Below are positions 35,092 to 45,941 of a stretch of DNA of 64,000 nucleotides, piece after piece. A model generated the notes under the pieces. That model was not told the DNA's origin. It was given only the letters and a program-made list of their open reading frames with translations, and made no database searches. The stretch's first letter is position 1; every line of letters starts with the position of its first letter. The stretch comes from Ulva prolifera (taxonomy: Eukaryota > Chlorophyta > Ulvophyceae > Ulvales > Ulvaceae), in the NCBI GenBank assembly GCA_023078555.1, contig CM041196.1:10744985-10808984 (forward strand). Reading direction: 5' to 3'. A program made the position numbers and the translations under genes.

Positions 35092-36836
35092 CGGCACTTG
35101 CGGCACAGTGTGACAGTCTCTTCTTCCCTGAGAGCTCAGGAGCATCGCATGGTGCTGCCACTGTGCCGTGCTGGTGTTTTATCGAGAGTTTGCTGTCCGT
35201 GCCATTGCAGTGGCCAGCCAGCGGGTGGCTGTGGCATTGTCTCTGGGGGGCGGGATCTTGTCCACCCCGAGCAGACTGCTGCAGGATGTCACGATGTCGA
35301 GTACAGTAGAAGTAAATCTGGACTCTGAGTGCCCTAAGCCAGTATGTGTTGTGCCATACCCACAGAGAGTGCCGGGACGATGAGATTTATGTTCAATTTT
35401 GTTACTCAAACTAACGATCAAACATGCTGCAAGAGTGGGGCAGGGGCGCCGCGAGAGAGGCCGGCATGCACCCTGTGCACGGCTGGGCACCCATGAGCTG
35501 TACCTCTGTGGGCGAAAACTGCATTTCACGTGGTTGTCACGTGTAACGGAGCTGCTGGAACGGCCCCGCAGCATTCGTCTTCCTCCCTAAAGCGGGAGCC
35601 GGGCATTCTGGCAGGGTGGTTTTTTGTTTTGTGTGGATGTGTCTGTGCTGTTTGGGTCTGGCTGCTTCAGCAGAGCGTGGCAAGGGCCTGTACATAGTGA
35701 AGGCCACTCCCATGTGAGATGTACTGCAGCAGACGAGAGGCTGTGGCAATCCAGTGATGTGACCGCTATACCACTGCAACCGTCGCGACGTGCAAGGGTC
35801 CAGTGGTATAGCGGTCATATCACTGGATTGCCACAGAGGCCACCCGCAGCAGATGCATGATGTGAATGAGGTCTGCGTGACACTTGTGAGAGCACCATCT
35901 GCATGTCTCTACATGATGAGCTGCGCTGCCACTGCTCTCAAGCCACTGCTCTGTACACCTTGTCGCCCAATGCAGCCAGCCCTCACAGAAGCTCACCCAG
36001 CCAGTGTCGTAGAACAATTTCGCAGCGAACTCAAGCATGTCGTTCCAGAGCACATGCATGTGTCGTGACATGGGGCCACCCACCGAATCACTGCGGGAGA
36101 AGGGTTGCCATCCTGGGATGCCACCTGTGGCCATTCAGTGCAGGATGTGCAGACAGCGAGTGACAAAGGCTTCAGAGCACTGGTGTGTGCATGTGGCAAT
36201 CCAGTGGTCCAGTTACTGGTGAACATGTGATGGACTTGCCGCCATTGCAGCAATTGTGATGCACTAAGAGATCAATCAGCATTACGGATGTTCAGTATTG
36301 GGTTTTTACAAACGCTGCATGTCAATATAGTCAGAGACAAGTGCATGTCCGTTCAGCACCACTGTCACACATGGACAGTCCGCTCGTCTGCTGCATGGAT
36401 AGTATGAATCGTGATCTGGGAGTATGCTGTGTGTGAAAGGGAGATAACGCCGTGCTTGAGTGGCACGTCGCAATCTGCATGGCCGGATGATCACGAGCAC
36501 AAGCTTCATTGCGAGCGGGCAAAGGTTGGGATCGGCAGTAGACAGAATTCCGCGGACAGTGTCCCGATATAAGCAACAAATTCTAAAAGCTCAATAGATT
36601 TACATTGCATCCAGTTGGCTGAAGTCATTAACTCAACTGGAGCCATGAAGCCTAGCCATGAAACTGGTAAAGGTGCTTGCATCGCATAGCCCTGTACATG
36701 TACATGATTCAAGGCGGCATCAGAATCAGACCACAGTGGCCCTGGAACGTGTTCACCCGCATTCCCGTTCTTTTCTTTGGTGAAAAGTGTCCAACATGCA
36801 TCGCTCGGCACGTGTCAGACGACGCGTGTCGTGGCG
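35092..36836. other. Stretch without a resolved gene
   Basis: 1.7 kb with the hairpin at 35741-35836 and scattered open stretches. The best is at 36506-36811 (-), reading GFMAPVELMTSANWMQCKSI and on through a hydrophobic segment to a stop, but I cannot place it in a gene model. Confidence 0.4.
35741..35836. other. Long hairpin: 36-bp arms, 24-base loop
   Basis: Left arm 35741-35776 (ctgtggcaatccagtgatgt and on) and right arm 35801-35836 are reverse complements over 36 bases with one difference, which would be a G-U pair in a plus-strand transcript. The loop holds its own 10-base palindrome, cgtcgcgacg at 35781-35790. Candidate readings are a short foldback (MITE-like) element or a small-RNA precursor. 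Partial relatives of the arm (gtggcaatccagtgg) appear at about 36192. Confidence 0.9.
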
Positions 36837-37340
36837 TATGTAGTTACAAAGGACAGAGGCCGGGCAGCGAGCCATCGCTAGGAATTCACACGCATATCCA
36901 CTCACGCAGTCATGGCACTAGGCCGGGCACGAGCACGTACCACAGCCCTACCGGTGATGCCAGCCAAAGATTGAAGCCCCGCACGGAGCACAAGAGCATT
37001 CCCCTTGCACAACGCCACACTCAACCGGCGCAGAGCATTCGTCACAAACAAAGCACGGTTCACCTTAACACACCGAGACGCAACCTCCGCCAGCCGATCC
37101 AAGTGATTCACGGCAGGCCGTCCCAAGCGACCATGCTTCTCATGCGACAACGGCACAAAACTGTACGCATCAGGGTCATACAAACGATGATTATTGCGTT
37201 TCTGCACGTCCCGTGTCTCCGCAGCACCCCCGTCCTCTCGGGCCGCACGGCCGCAATAGGAACCAGCACAGGGGTTCACAACCGACACATCTCCTATGCA
37301 CAAAGGGTCACCGGCGGCATAAACATGATCGTGGCGTATG
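36837..37340 (-). mobile_element. 5'-truncated LINE, reverse-transcriptase ORF C-terminus
   Basis: The minus strand reads GDVSVVNPCAGSYCGRAARE, then RDVQKRNNHRLYDPDAYSFV, then PLSHEKHGRLGRPAVNHLDR and FVTNALRRLSVALCKGN. That order, with a valine-rich D-V-hydrophobic lead, alternating Ala and Asp, a Y-FVPLS-E--GRLG block and an ALR-LSV-LC-GN block, is the C-terminal signature I know from LINE polyproteins of green algae. The ORF stops near 36902 and a 3' tail follows, ending in ctgtcctttgtaactacata. Everything upstream, including the catalytic YxDD region, is missing. The open frame continues upstream to 38014 in unrelated sequence. It is a dead copy. Confidence 0.7.
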
Positions 37341-38102
37341 TAGTATGTATGCATGATCGTAGTGCCAGTGACGTGATGCCGGTATACATGTCCGGAGATC
37401 GCGTCAGCTCCAGGTTTGAACGTTCTACCTCGATTCAGGACTTCTGACGCCTCTCCGGCACAGCAGCCGCCGTTTGCAGACTGCACGATATCGGCATTAC
37501 TGCTGTGGCTATGGGGATCCTCGAGGGTGCTGTCGATCCCGCTGGCTGATAGCATGAGGTGCATGCAGGCAGCTGCAGCGACTTGAAGGTCTGACGTGGC
37601 GTGGCGAAAGTGAAGCTGACACTGCTGGCGGAACGCTGGCTCGGAATCTGACAGCTCTGCCTTTGGAGCCAGATCTGCGGCCGCGCACGCCTGCGGCGCC
37701 GCATTTGGAGCTGCTCTGCATACTTCCAATCGCACGGGCTTGCAGACGCAGGAAACTCCTGACACGCACTGGTGCCAAGTATCTCTCGAGATGGTTCTCA
37801 AACAGCATGCAGACACGCTGCAAAAAGGGTTTTGTATGGGTTGAGATGGATGTTGGTGGGCCTGCATCGGCTGAAGCTCATCGAATTGCTGGTCAGAACG
37901 ATGCTCGCGTGCAACTTGCACGGTGCAAGTGCATATCTCGAGAGATGAAGCTGCTACGATGCGTGGGGCTATCCCGTCTGCTGACTCAGCGCGCAATCTG
38001 CAAATGCGGCGCACCTCATATTGCCTGTGGGTGCATCAGGTATCCCATTGACGCACGTGGGTGTAATACTCCGCATGACTCTCCGCATTCACTCCATTTC
38101 AG

Positions 38103-38269
38103 ATACTGACATCAAGGACGCCTATGCGTCAACGCAGTTGACATACCCGACACCGCGGAGAAGCAATGCCTTTCCAATTCATCCAGGCATGTTAGAGAAT
38201 CGTTCATCGGAACGTCCGTATGAAATTGAGGTGTTGATCGGCTCAAGGACACCTCTGCTGTTCGAGTGA
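38103..38269 (+). CDS. Orphan 3'-terminal exon of an unidentified gene
   Basis: After a ccatttcag acceptor the frame reads DIKDAYASTQLTYPTPRRSN, FPIHPGMLENRSSERPYEIE and VLIGSRTPLLFE before TGA at 38267-38269. Composition is ordinary rather than repeat-like. The exon enters in phase 1. The upstream exon was not found. I do not recognise the protein. Confidence 0.4.
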
Positions 38270-39390
38270 TGCGGTGCTGAAGAATACGCATTCTGCAACA
38301 ACAGCTGTAATATCATCCTTAGTCTATTTTGTGCGTCTCTGCTTATACTTTCCATTCGGGATGTGTTTCTGCAGAGCTACAAGCTGTTGACCATCGTTGA
38401 CGTTAGGCCGCTGACGTATGTTCTCACCGCAATATGCAGGGTCACTCACCAACTGCTATCTTCATAAATTATCGAGCTTCTTCACCCGAATTAAGGTTTG
38501 CCAGATGGCCAATTGGGAGGCAGGTGTGATCCGGCTGCCAACGCTTCACATCAGCAAACGAAGTATCTGATCGTAAGGCCGCAGATAACTTAGCTAGTAG
38601 CTGGTTCATATGTGTATCTCATCATTGGCGTGAGGCTGTGCTCAACCCCGGCCAGTGCACTGTTTGGTTTATCAATGCCCCTGCCCACGCCGCGATTACC
38701 AGCACATGCTTCAACATGGGCGATACAGCAGTCTTAGTAATATATTCATGTGTTGAAGTTATGGCACGTGGGTACGTCTGGCTTGTCCCGACGCCTAGGT
38801 CAGGCGACCTGTGTCGCACCCACACTTCGCAGCGTGATGAACACCTTCAATTCATGTTGGTATGCGTGCAAATGAACAGCTTTTTTGCCTCACTGATGCG
38901 GGACCGTATAGCGTTGCATTCTTGTTCGCCCGACTGCGGACCCCACCAACTATAACAGGCAGAAGCACCGAGCTGCACGTCTGAAATACTCTTGCTATCT
39001 TCGCTGATGTACTAATGTTTGGACGTGGCACAATGGAATGTAGTGCGTCGGCTGCCGTGATGTCTTGTTGCGATGGCATGGCTTGCGCCAGCTGATGGGT
39101 GGCGTTTCTCATGGCTCATCAGGCGTGTGCCCACCTGAGCTTAGCCAAACGTACATTCGAACCTAAAAAGTATTGTGTCCGTGTTCCTGCTGGCAGGCAG
39201 TGCAGTGGGATGCATTCGTAGCGTGTAGCGCGCTGGCATCTCCTGCTACGACGTCTCCAACCTCACAAATCTCTGTAACCCATCGACATTTCATTTCTAA
39301 AGTGTGCAGGTGAGGCTAAGACAAGCGCTGAGACTTCAATTTAGTTCAGCTCAAGCGGCCTGAGCAACGCAGCCCACTTTCGCCAACGCC
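38270..39390. other. Intergenic stretch before the inositol-oxygenase-like gene
   Basis: About 1.1 kb, less GC-rich than its surroundings in 38270-38620. No exon is supported. It should contain the promoter of the downstream gene. Confidence 0.45.
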
Positions 39391-42127
39391 ATGCGTCGAG
39401 CCCTGAGTCAACCTAATCTGGTCCAGGCATCCGACACACCACTCCATGAGTCCTATTTTTCTCATCTCCTCCTACCGGATAGCCACGGCCGTTCAGCATG
39501 CTCGGCGAAACCCCCGGCGCTGCAGCCACCAGGCGTTGTTTGCGTGCGCCAGCTGTCCGTGAATGAGCATGCCGAACCCATCCACACCCACGCCAGAGCC
39601 CTGCCGACGACGCGATCCACACGGGGCAGCCAAAGCAGATACCTGGCCCCCTCTCCAGCCTGTGCCGGCGCACACCTGCTGCCCCCGCCCATCCCCACCT
39701 ACACCTCGCACCTATCCAGCAGTACCACCAATGCCCCTTGCGCCCTCCCTCCACGCGCCGTGATGCGCTCCTTCCTCACCGCAAAGGGCCACGTCAGCGC
39801 CGGCCGCCTCGCCAAGCCGGTGTGCAGCGGCTCCTCCTCCTGCCTCTCCTCAGCAGTGCAGAAGGACAGCTTCTCCGAGAACCCCGTGCTCTCTGAAGAC
39901 CTCGTCCACGCACTGGAGCGCCAGGGGCGCAACTCGTTCGACGCTACAAACAGCGCGGCTCTGAACAGCAGCCTGGCGCCCTCCCGCCTCAGCATGGAGA
40001 CGGTCCACGGCACCGCAATCGTGGCCCACACCCAAGAGCTCCTACAGAGCGCGATGTGGCCGCTGCCGGGCATGCTGCGCACCAGCTTCGGCTCACGCGT
40101 CGGCAGCGCCATGATGTCCACGGACAGCAACCACGTCGCGGCGGTCGCAGATGCGTGCGCGCCCGCGAATAGCCGCAGGGTGCGTCCCTGGGGCAGCGAT
40201 GCATGTGCTGCGAGCCAAAGCAGCAGCTGCAACATGTTGCCGATGCATGGCCGCCCGGGCGCGACCCCGCAGCCATGCGATGTGGTCGCCGAACAGCCCG
40301 CAGAAGCGGAGCCGCCGTGCGACGGCCGCACCGCACATCGGCGGCACACGCCGCACCCGGCGCACCGCGACCACGTCCAGAAGCAGCCTCTGCACCGTGT
40401 CTTACACAGCCACCGCCCAGCGCACGCCGCGGCTCCGCCGCCCGCGCCGGGCGTCGCGGTCGCGATGTCGAGCATGCTGTTTCGGCCGGCGGCGGCGCCC
40501 GCCGTGACGGCGCCGCCTGCGCCAACGCCGTGCGCATCGTGGCAGTCTGCGACGACAGCCGCAGACACTCCCCCGCCCGGGGCGAGCAGGGACGGCAACA
40601 GCATGGACAGCTTGCTCAGTGCCGGCAGCTGCACCTCTGCTGGTCTGCCCGAGGATGAGGTGTGTTCCCAAGCCATCCCTCACCGTGGCCATGCGGCACC
40701 TGGTCCCCCCGTCCCTCCCCCCCGCCCCAGACGTCTGTTCTGTGCGCCTCTCGTGTACCTCCTCCACCTGCACGGCGTCTGTGTAGATCTGACCGACAAT
40801 ATGCCGCCGTCAGCTCTGTTGAAATTTGTGTGTGTGCGTCCCTGCAGGGCCGGCCATCGACAGATTCGGCGTTCCAGGCGGACCTGCTCACCCGCGTTGC
40901 CCGCGCCCGCCAGACCATGGACTTTGCCGCGCGCCAGCGCGCCACCTTTGGCTCCCTGACCATCGCTGAGCTGCCGCTGTGGGACGCGCTGCGCCTCCTC
41001 GACTCCCTCCCACCGTGCGCCCCTCGCTACCACTCTCCTGTGGCTGCTGCGTGAGGACCGATTTGCGCGCCTGGTGTTCGCGAACGTGCCTGCCTGGTCA
41101 GTGCGGGGGCTGCGCTGCCTGCCGAGGTGTATGGGACAGCTACCTCGAACTGAGCACTGACAGCACGTCTGGTGTGTGCGATCTCATATGTGTGCAATCT
41201 GTGCAGGGTGCCTGGGGAGAATGCCGCGCTGTCGCCGCTGCGGCACGCGCTGCTGTGCGCGCAGTGGTGTGCGCACGAGATGAGCCAGTTCGACTGGGCG
41301 CCGCTCGTCGGGCTCATGCATTCCCTCGGCCGGCTGCTGTCTCACGAACGGTGCGCCTCCCGCCTCCATCATCCCCAGCCGTTGATCTGCCTGACGAATC
41401 CGATCTGAAACAATGACAGTCGCTCCCGCCAGAACCCCACACCTGCCCTCTGGTCGCCGACGCTGTCAGCCCAGCGCATCAGCTATGATCTGTCGACGTG
41501 ACCACACAAGCACTTTTACCACGCCCTTTTGCCACGCATTCCACCACCTCTTGCTGTCGAGCCGTGTGCTGTCTCAGCTGTGCTGCGTTCCTCCTCGACA
41601 CTATGGTTGTAACGCACCTCACCGGCCCCTCTGTGCGCAGGTTTGGCGCGCAGCCGGAGTGGGCCGTCACGTCGGAGTCCTACCCCCTCGGTTGCCGCTT
41701 CTCCGACGCGATCACCGGCCACGTCTTCCTCTCCGCGTGCCCCGACCGCCGCTGCAGCGCCTACGCCAGCCCCTTCGGCATCTACGCGCCGCACTGCGGC
41801 TTCGACGCGATGCACTTCACCTGGACCGCCGCGGAGTACCTCTCCCTCGTTGTCTCCGGCAGCGGCGCCCGGCTGCCGTTCGCGGCGAAGTTCGTGCTGC
41901 GGTACCAGGCGTTTGAGAGCGCGATTACGGACGGTGAGTACGGCGGCCTCGCGTCGGCGGCGGACGAGGCGTGCCTGTCGACGCTGCGCAAGTTTGCTGC
42001 GATCCGGCGGGCCGCGGCGGCCGGGCTGCTGGAGGAGCCGCCGGGGGGCCCGAGCGTGGAGGAGGTCGCGGAGCGGTGCTCGCGGCTGTTTGATCACTAC
42101 TTCCCGGCGGGGATGCTGCGGTTCTGA
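39391..42127 (+). CDS. Inositol oxygenase (MIOX) homologue lacking most iron ligands
   Basis: Exons 39391-40659, 40848-41014, 41207-41350 and 41641-42127 join in phase to 688 residues. MIOX is normally about 280-320 residues and cleaves myo-inositol to glucuronate with a di-iron centre. Residues about 424-688 follow MIOX without gaps in the ligand region (MDFAARQRATFGSL, LWDALRLLDSLPP, DWAPLVGLMHSLGRLL, SPFGIYAPHCGFDAMHFTW). Aligned by the fixed spacings of the mouse enzyme, ligands H98 and H123 are kept as His492 and His517, but D124 is Ser518, H194 is Ala590, H220 is Gln616 and D253 is Arg649. The iron centre should not form, so this is probably a pseudoenzyme. The first 423 residues are Ser, Pro and Ala-rich and disordered. 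A gtgcgt at 40180 could be an internal donor, which would shorten that region. Confidence 0.85.
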
Positions 42128-43200
42128 CGCGGTGCCCGGCGAGAGACGGGCCGCGGTCGTGTGCTGCGCTGTGCCCTGGCTATCGAGGTATGCAGGGAGT
42201 GCGATCAGTGGAGACAGAGTGAGTAACCTCTGTTCCAGATGAGGAATAGTCCGGAGGTGTGTCGGGACTGCGTTGTGCATGTGTGGCTTTGTGCGTATGT
42301 GCGTGCTCTGCAGCGTAGGAGAGGGGAGCGCCGGTGTAGGGCGCTTCAGGGTACGCTGCGCTGTGCCGAGCCCGTTGCTTGCGGTGACAGCGCGCGGCTC
42401 GATGGTGATGCGAATGCCAGCGCCTGGTGGTGGTGCCAGCGGGGGGCGGGTGGGCAGCCTGCAGCGGGGTGCATGCGGAGCATGCGTGTGATGTGTGGAC
42501 TGCGCCGGGAGGTGGCCGGGAAGTCGGCCGTGGTGGGAAGGATGTGAGGGGATTATCAGCGGCAGGAGAGAAGAGTGTATGCATACCTGCATGCGCGCTC
42601 ACGTCAGCAGCGGCGCAAACCACGCGCAGCTGCAGGTAGATGTGACTGTGGCGGGCTGTGAGTGTCTGTTTCGAGCTCACCCGTCATATGAGGCGGACAT
42701 TCGTGAGAGCTCATGAGAGTGCATCTGTGCGGCAACAGGGCGGGCTCCGACCAGGCCGGTTCAATCTGACCACCGCCTGGGAGGTGGTCTCAGATTTGCC
42801 GAGGCCGGTCCGAACGGGACCGTCCGGCTTGCGAGAGCCGATGTAGGTGTGGAGGGGAGCCAGTGGAGCTGAGGTGAGGCCTCGGAGAGGCGATCATGAT
42901 GGCAAGAACAGCAGCGGGAGCGAGATCTGTACTTGCGAGTTAAACAACGAAGATGTAGAGGCAAAGAGGGGTGGTGGTCGTGGGGTGGCGCCAGAGAAGC
43001 CGGCGCCTAGCGTGTCTGTTGGTTTGATCGCCGAACCGGCACGGGGTCTTGTGAGTGGCTGCGCTCTGGGCATCGCGGTCTGAGAGCCGGACAGCCCAGC
43101 AAGGGGCGCGGCAGGCACGCTGCGTGTGATCGTGTGTCTGGGGGGTGGCGTGTGGCTGGGGGGCGAGCTGAGCGCAGGGGTGCGTATGTAGAGGTGTAAG
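42128..43200. other. Stretch without a resolved exon
   Basis: About 1 kb after the MIOX-like stop codon. A short open stretch at 42634-42714 (+), VDVTVAGCECLFRAHPSYEA, follows a gctgcag acceptor and may be an early exon of the gene that ends at 44038, but nothing confirms it. Confidence 0.35.
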
Positions 43201-44038
43201 TGAAAGTTTTTTCTCGAGATTCTGCGAGTGCTAGAGCAGCTATGATTTCGCGGGGTGCTGGGCATGAGGGTTCCACGAATGCGGGAGCTAGTGAAAGGGA
43301 TTTGATCAGTACGTGTGATGGCACGCGACCTTGTAACAGTGAAATTCTGCAAAGCTGGTGGCTCCTGTGCTGATTATGTGTGTGCACAATGACATGATGC
43401 TGAGTCTGACAGTGCACATACAAGTTATGTTCGCCATTTGCTACCAACAAACGTCCAACAGGCCACTGTCTTCCTCGAATGTTGCAGAGGCTGGCTGCCA
43501 CGCAGCATGCTTCCAGTCGGCTCTCAGACTTGAAAGATACACTGCATACTTTCACGAAGGTAGCGGCAATGCTGTACTACAGCAGCTGCAGGTGGTGGAT
43601 TAGATAACACCGCGTGACAGTCGATGAACAATTGTGTGTACCTTCATACGATGGACAATTTGTGACACGCCAAGACGTTGCGACTTCATGGAGTGTAATA
43701 TTGCCGAGGGATGTGCATTGTGCATTTGCTTTTGGCAATCACTGGATAGCTGAGGCACAGGAGGTTGTGCGTGGTGATGAATCTGCCATCGTGATCAAGA
43801 TCAGCATGATAAAATTCAGCACATTTCGGTAAGTCGATCGAGAGATGTTCTGTGGTGGTGAGCTGTCTTGTTTGTGAATCCAGCAGAGTGCATGAATTTT
43901 GCTTGCAGCAGAGGAACGTACGATACAAGGTTGTCAGGAGCATGCACTGTCATTGTTACACGTAAGAACCTGGAGGGATATCATTTGATATCAAAGCCCG
44001 TCATCAAGAGGCCACTTCCATCGCATCAGTTACTCTGA
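43201..44038 (+). CDS. 3' part of an unidentified plus-strand gene
   Basis: The last two exons fit well: 43621-43828 (acceptor gcgtgacag, donor gtaagt) and 43912-44038 (acceptor gcagcag), ending in TGA at 44036-44038. They read DEQLCVPSYDGQFVTRQDVA, FAFGNHWIAEAQEVVRGDES, IVIKISMIKFSTFRGTYDTR and NLEGYHLISKPVIKRPLPSH. An exon at about 43201-43352 (SASARAAMISRGAGHEGSTN and DLISTCDGTRPCNSEIL) probably lies upstream. The protein is less Ala-rich than its neighbours and looks globular with beta strands. I do not recognise it. The stop codon lies 15 bases from that of the convergent CX9C gene, so the two transcripts must overlap at their 3' ends. Confidence 0.55.
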
Positions 44039-44053
44039 CTGCTGGTGAGTATA

Positions 44054-44416
44054 TCAGCTCTTTTTCTTGCCAGCAGCAGGCATGTCAAGCAGCTTAGGCC
44101 ACACTCCTTTCCGCCTAAGGCTAGAGATCATGGAATTCAGTTCCTTGTCACACGCTTTACCATCCTTATACGTTCTCAGCCGACCCTCCTGTGTCGATGT
44201 ACTATGGGACAGGTTCATGCACTTGACATACTTGGCATGTTGATCAGGACACTGCTTCGCAGCAGCACAAGCAATGACTGCAGCTTCAAGATTCTTACAA
44301 GGCTTTGTGTCGGGGTCATTTGCTCGTAAGCATCCTTGATATGCAGCCAGCGACAACTTGCAAGACCTGCCAAGTGCCTGCAAGTCTTCTCTAGATACAC
44401 CGCCAAAGCCAAACAT
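44054..44416 (-). CDS. CX9C-motif protein, probable mitochondrial intermembrane space
   Basis: A single uninterrupted frame of 120 codons plus stop, from ATG at 44416 to TGA at 44054-44056. Three CX9C motifs stand in a row: Cys19-Cys29, Cys40-Cys50 and Cys56-Cys66, with a lone Cys89. The stretches SCKLSLAAYQGC, PCKNLEAAVIAC and QCPDQHAKYVKC are amphipathic helices of the CHCH fold. Such proteins are imported into the mitochondrial intermembrane space by the MIA40 disulfide relay and act in respiratory complex assembly or structure. The first and second motifs would form one helical hairpin; the third lacks an obvious partner unless Cys89 takes part. The C-terminus is basic (KKKS). It could be a relative of CHCHD5 or of complex I subunit NDUFA8, but the sequence does not decide. 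It is intronless, unlike almost all its neighbours. Confidence 0.75.
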   Translation of the reverse strand: MFGFGGVSREDLQALGRSCKLSLAAYQGCLRANDPDTKPCKNLEAAVIACAAAKQCPDQHAKYVKCMNLSHSTSTQEGRLRTYKDGKACDKELNSMISSLRRKGVWPKLLDMPAAGKKKS

Positions 44417-44534
44417 GGGTGGATCTACTATTTCTGGATAATACTAGGTCGGAATCATGTGCAACGGATCAGCGTAGAGCACGTGCAGGCCCGTCAAACA
44501 GATTTCTACAGCCTGCAGTGTTGTTGAATTGATC

Positions 44535-44929
44535 TCATTGATCTGTCAGATGATTCGATGCAGCGCGCGCAGCCTTCAGCAGATGATAATGCTCCCGCTC
44601 TGACCGCGTAATGCACTCCATCCTTGCCACTTCCGCGGCTGCGGTCACCTGCTGTGGACGTCGGTTGTCCACCCAGCTCTCCCGAGCTCTTCCATGCATG
44701 CCTTCCGCGAGCCTGGCTATGGGCCGAGATCCAAGCTCTGTAACTCACGGGCCCTAGTGTGGGCTTCTTGCAGCAGTTGCAAAAATTCGTACAGCAGCCT
44801 GACAGATATGCTGGCTCTCTTTGCCTCCTTTTCTGTCATCTGCAGGCATTCAGGTCCGTCAACAGCTGCCAGGCTAGACACAAGCACGCAAAAGTGCATG
44901 TAGCTGTCCTCCACACGTGTTCCAAAGTT
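44535..44929 (-). CDS. Probable 3'-terminal exons of the Asp-Gly repeat gene, helical segment
   Basis: Exons 44929-44749 (after a gctgtag acceptor) and 44638-44535 (after tgaccgcag) join in phase. They read NFGTRVEDSYMHFCVLVSSL, then QMTEKEAKRASISVRLLYEF and LQLLQEAHTRA, then EVARMECITRSEREHYHLLK, ending SNHLTDQ and TGA at 44535-44537. The segment is helical and charged, like a coiled coil. The first exon enters in phase 0, which is the phase in which exon 12 of the giant minus-strand gene ends at 46408, and no other minus-strand gene intervenes. I therefore think these are the last two exons of that gene, giving 1883 residues in total. A separate small gene is the alternative. The donor here is gtgagt. 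Confidence 0.5.
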
Positions 44930-45483
44930 CTACAGCAAAACTGCCATCAACAGGTCAATGCGATCCTTCCACCGGTTCTTGCTGTTCCAGTGGGGGCTAC
45001 ACAATCCAACCTACGGATAAGCTGTCCTGCAGTGCGTTCCCATGAGCTGTTTCTACCCCAACCACAAGCAAAAGCGGAGCGTGCACAACAAGCATGCCGA
45101 ATAGTTGCAGCATAAGTTAGGCCTGCTTGGACCTGAAGACTGCACTGGCCCAGAGCACAGTTGCAGCCTTGTTGGACACCGCTTGCCACACAATCACCAA
45201 AACCGTTCAGAGAAATGTGGCCGACAGGGAACCAATGCCAGGTCCATCACGCAAAGGAGGCATCATGCATAGCCTGAATTCACTATACTCTTATACTCCT
45301 GGCCAGAATACCCTTTCCAGTGTCCATGAAGTTTTGATCAAAGCAAGCACCCCACCGCAGGAGCAAGCAAAATATCAACAGTCTCACCAACGCAGTGTCT
45401 CCTGCCCAAGAGCTGGTGTTGCCCCATAACTGGCGCCAAGGGAGAACAAATGTCAGTGCACAATTGCACACGAGGTCATCCCA

Positions 45484-45553
45484 AGTCACATCCCCTTCGG
45501 CACGTTCATTCGGAGTTGTCGCTGTCCTCTGCAAGATGTGGCTGAGTAGATCC
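45484..45553 (+). repeat. Diverged copy of dispersed repeat family A
   Basis: Shares cggcacgttcattcggagtt, then gtc-ctgtcc and a ctgagtaga block with the clean copies, with many substitutions. Confidence 0.4.
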
Positions 45554-45941
45554 AGGGTGACAGCCTTTACATCCACGCAGCTCTCCATGGAGGAGTGTCA
45601 GCAGCACAGCCAGTGGTCGCGGGCTCTCAGCAGGCATGGTGTCGTGATGTGGTGGTGCTTTGTCCTGGTAACACAGCCAGCACTTTGCACTAATCAGCTG
45701 CGAGGCCGGGATGAGTCAACACACACCGTGGACTGATCCAGTGGTACAGCACACGTGTCAGCAGCACAGCTGAATGATCCAACAGAACAGCGACCAAGCT
45801 TGCAGGCCAGTTCTGTTTGTCCATTGGATGGCCACACCAATGTCTGGTTCCATGTTCGCACAACCGCGTCTCTGCATCGTGCGACAGTGTCCACTCGCCT
45901 TGAACTGTTCGGGAACATGACCTCCCGAGGTCGGGAACATG

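Noticed and set aside
36902-38014. 370-codon minus-strand frame as an intact LINE ORF
   Set aside because: Only the C-terminal third carries LINE signatures; the upstream part has none of the reverse-transcriptase blocks, so it is a chance extension.
44929-44935. In-frame TAG between two good-looking segments as evidence for stop-codon reassignment
   Set aside because: The TAG coincides with a splice acceptor, and other genes here use TAG and TGA as ordinary ends (the ligase at 60178 and the ABC transporter at 18454 end in TAG).
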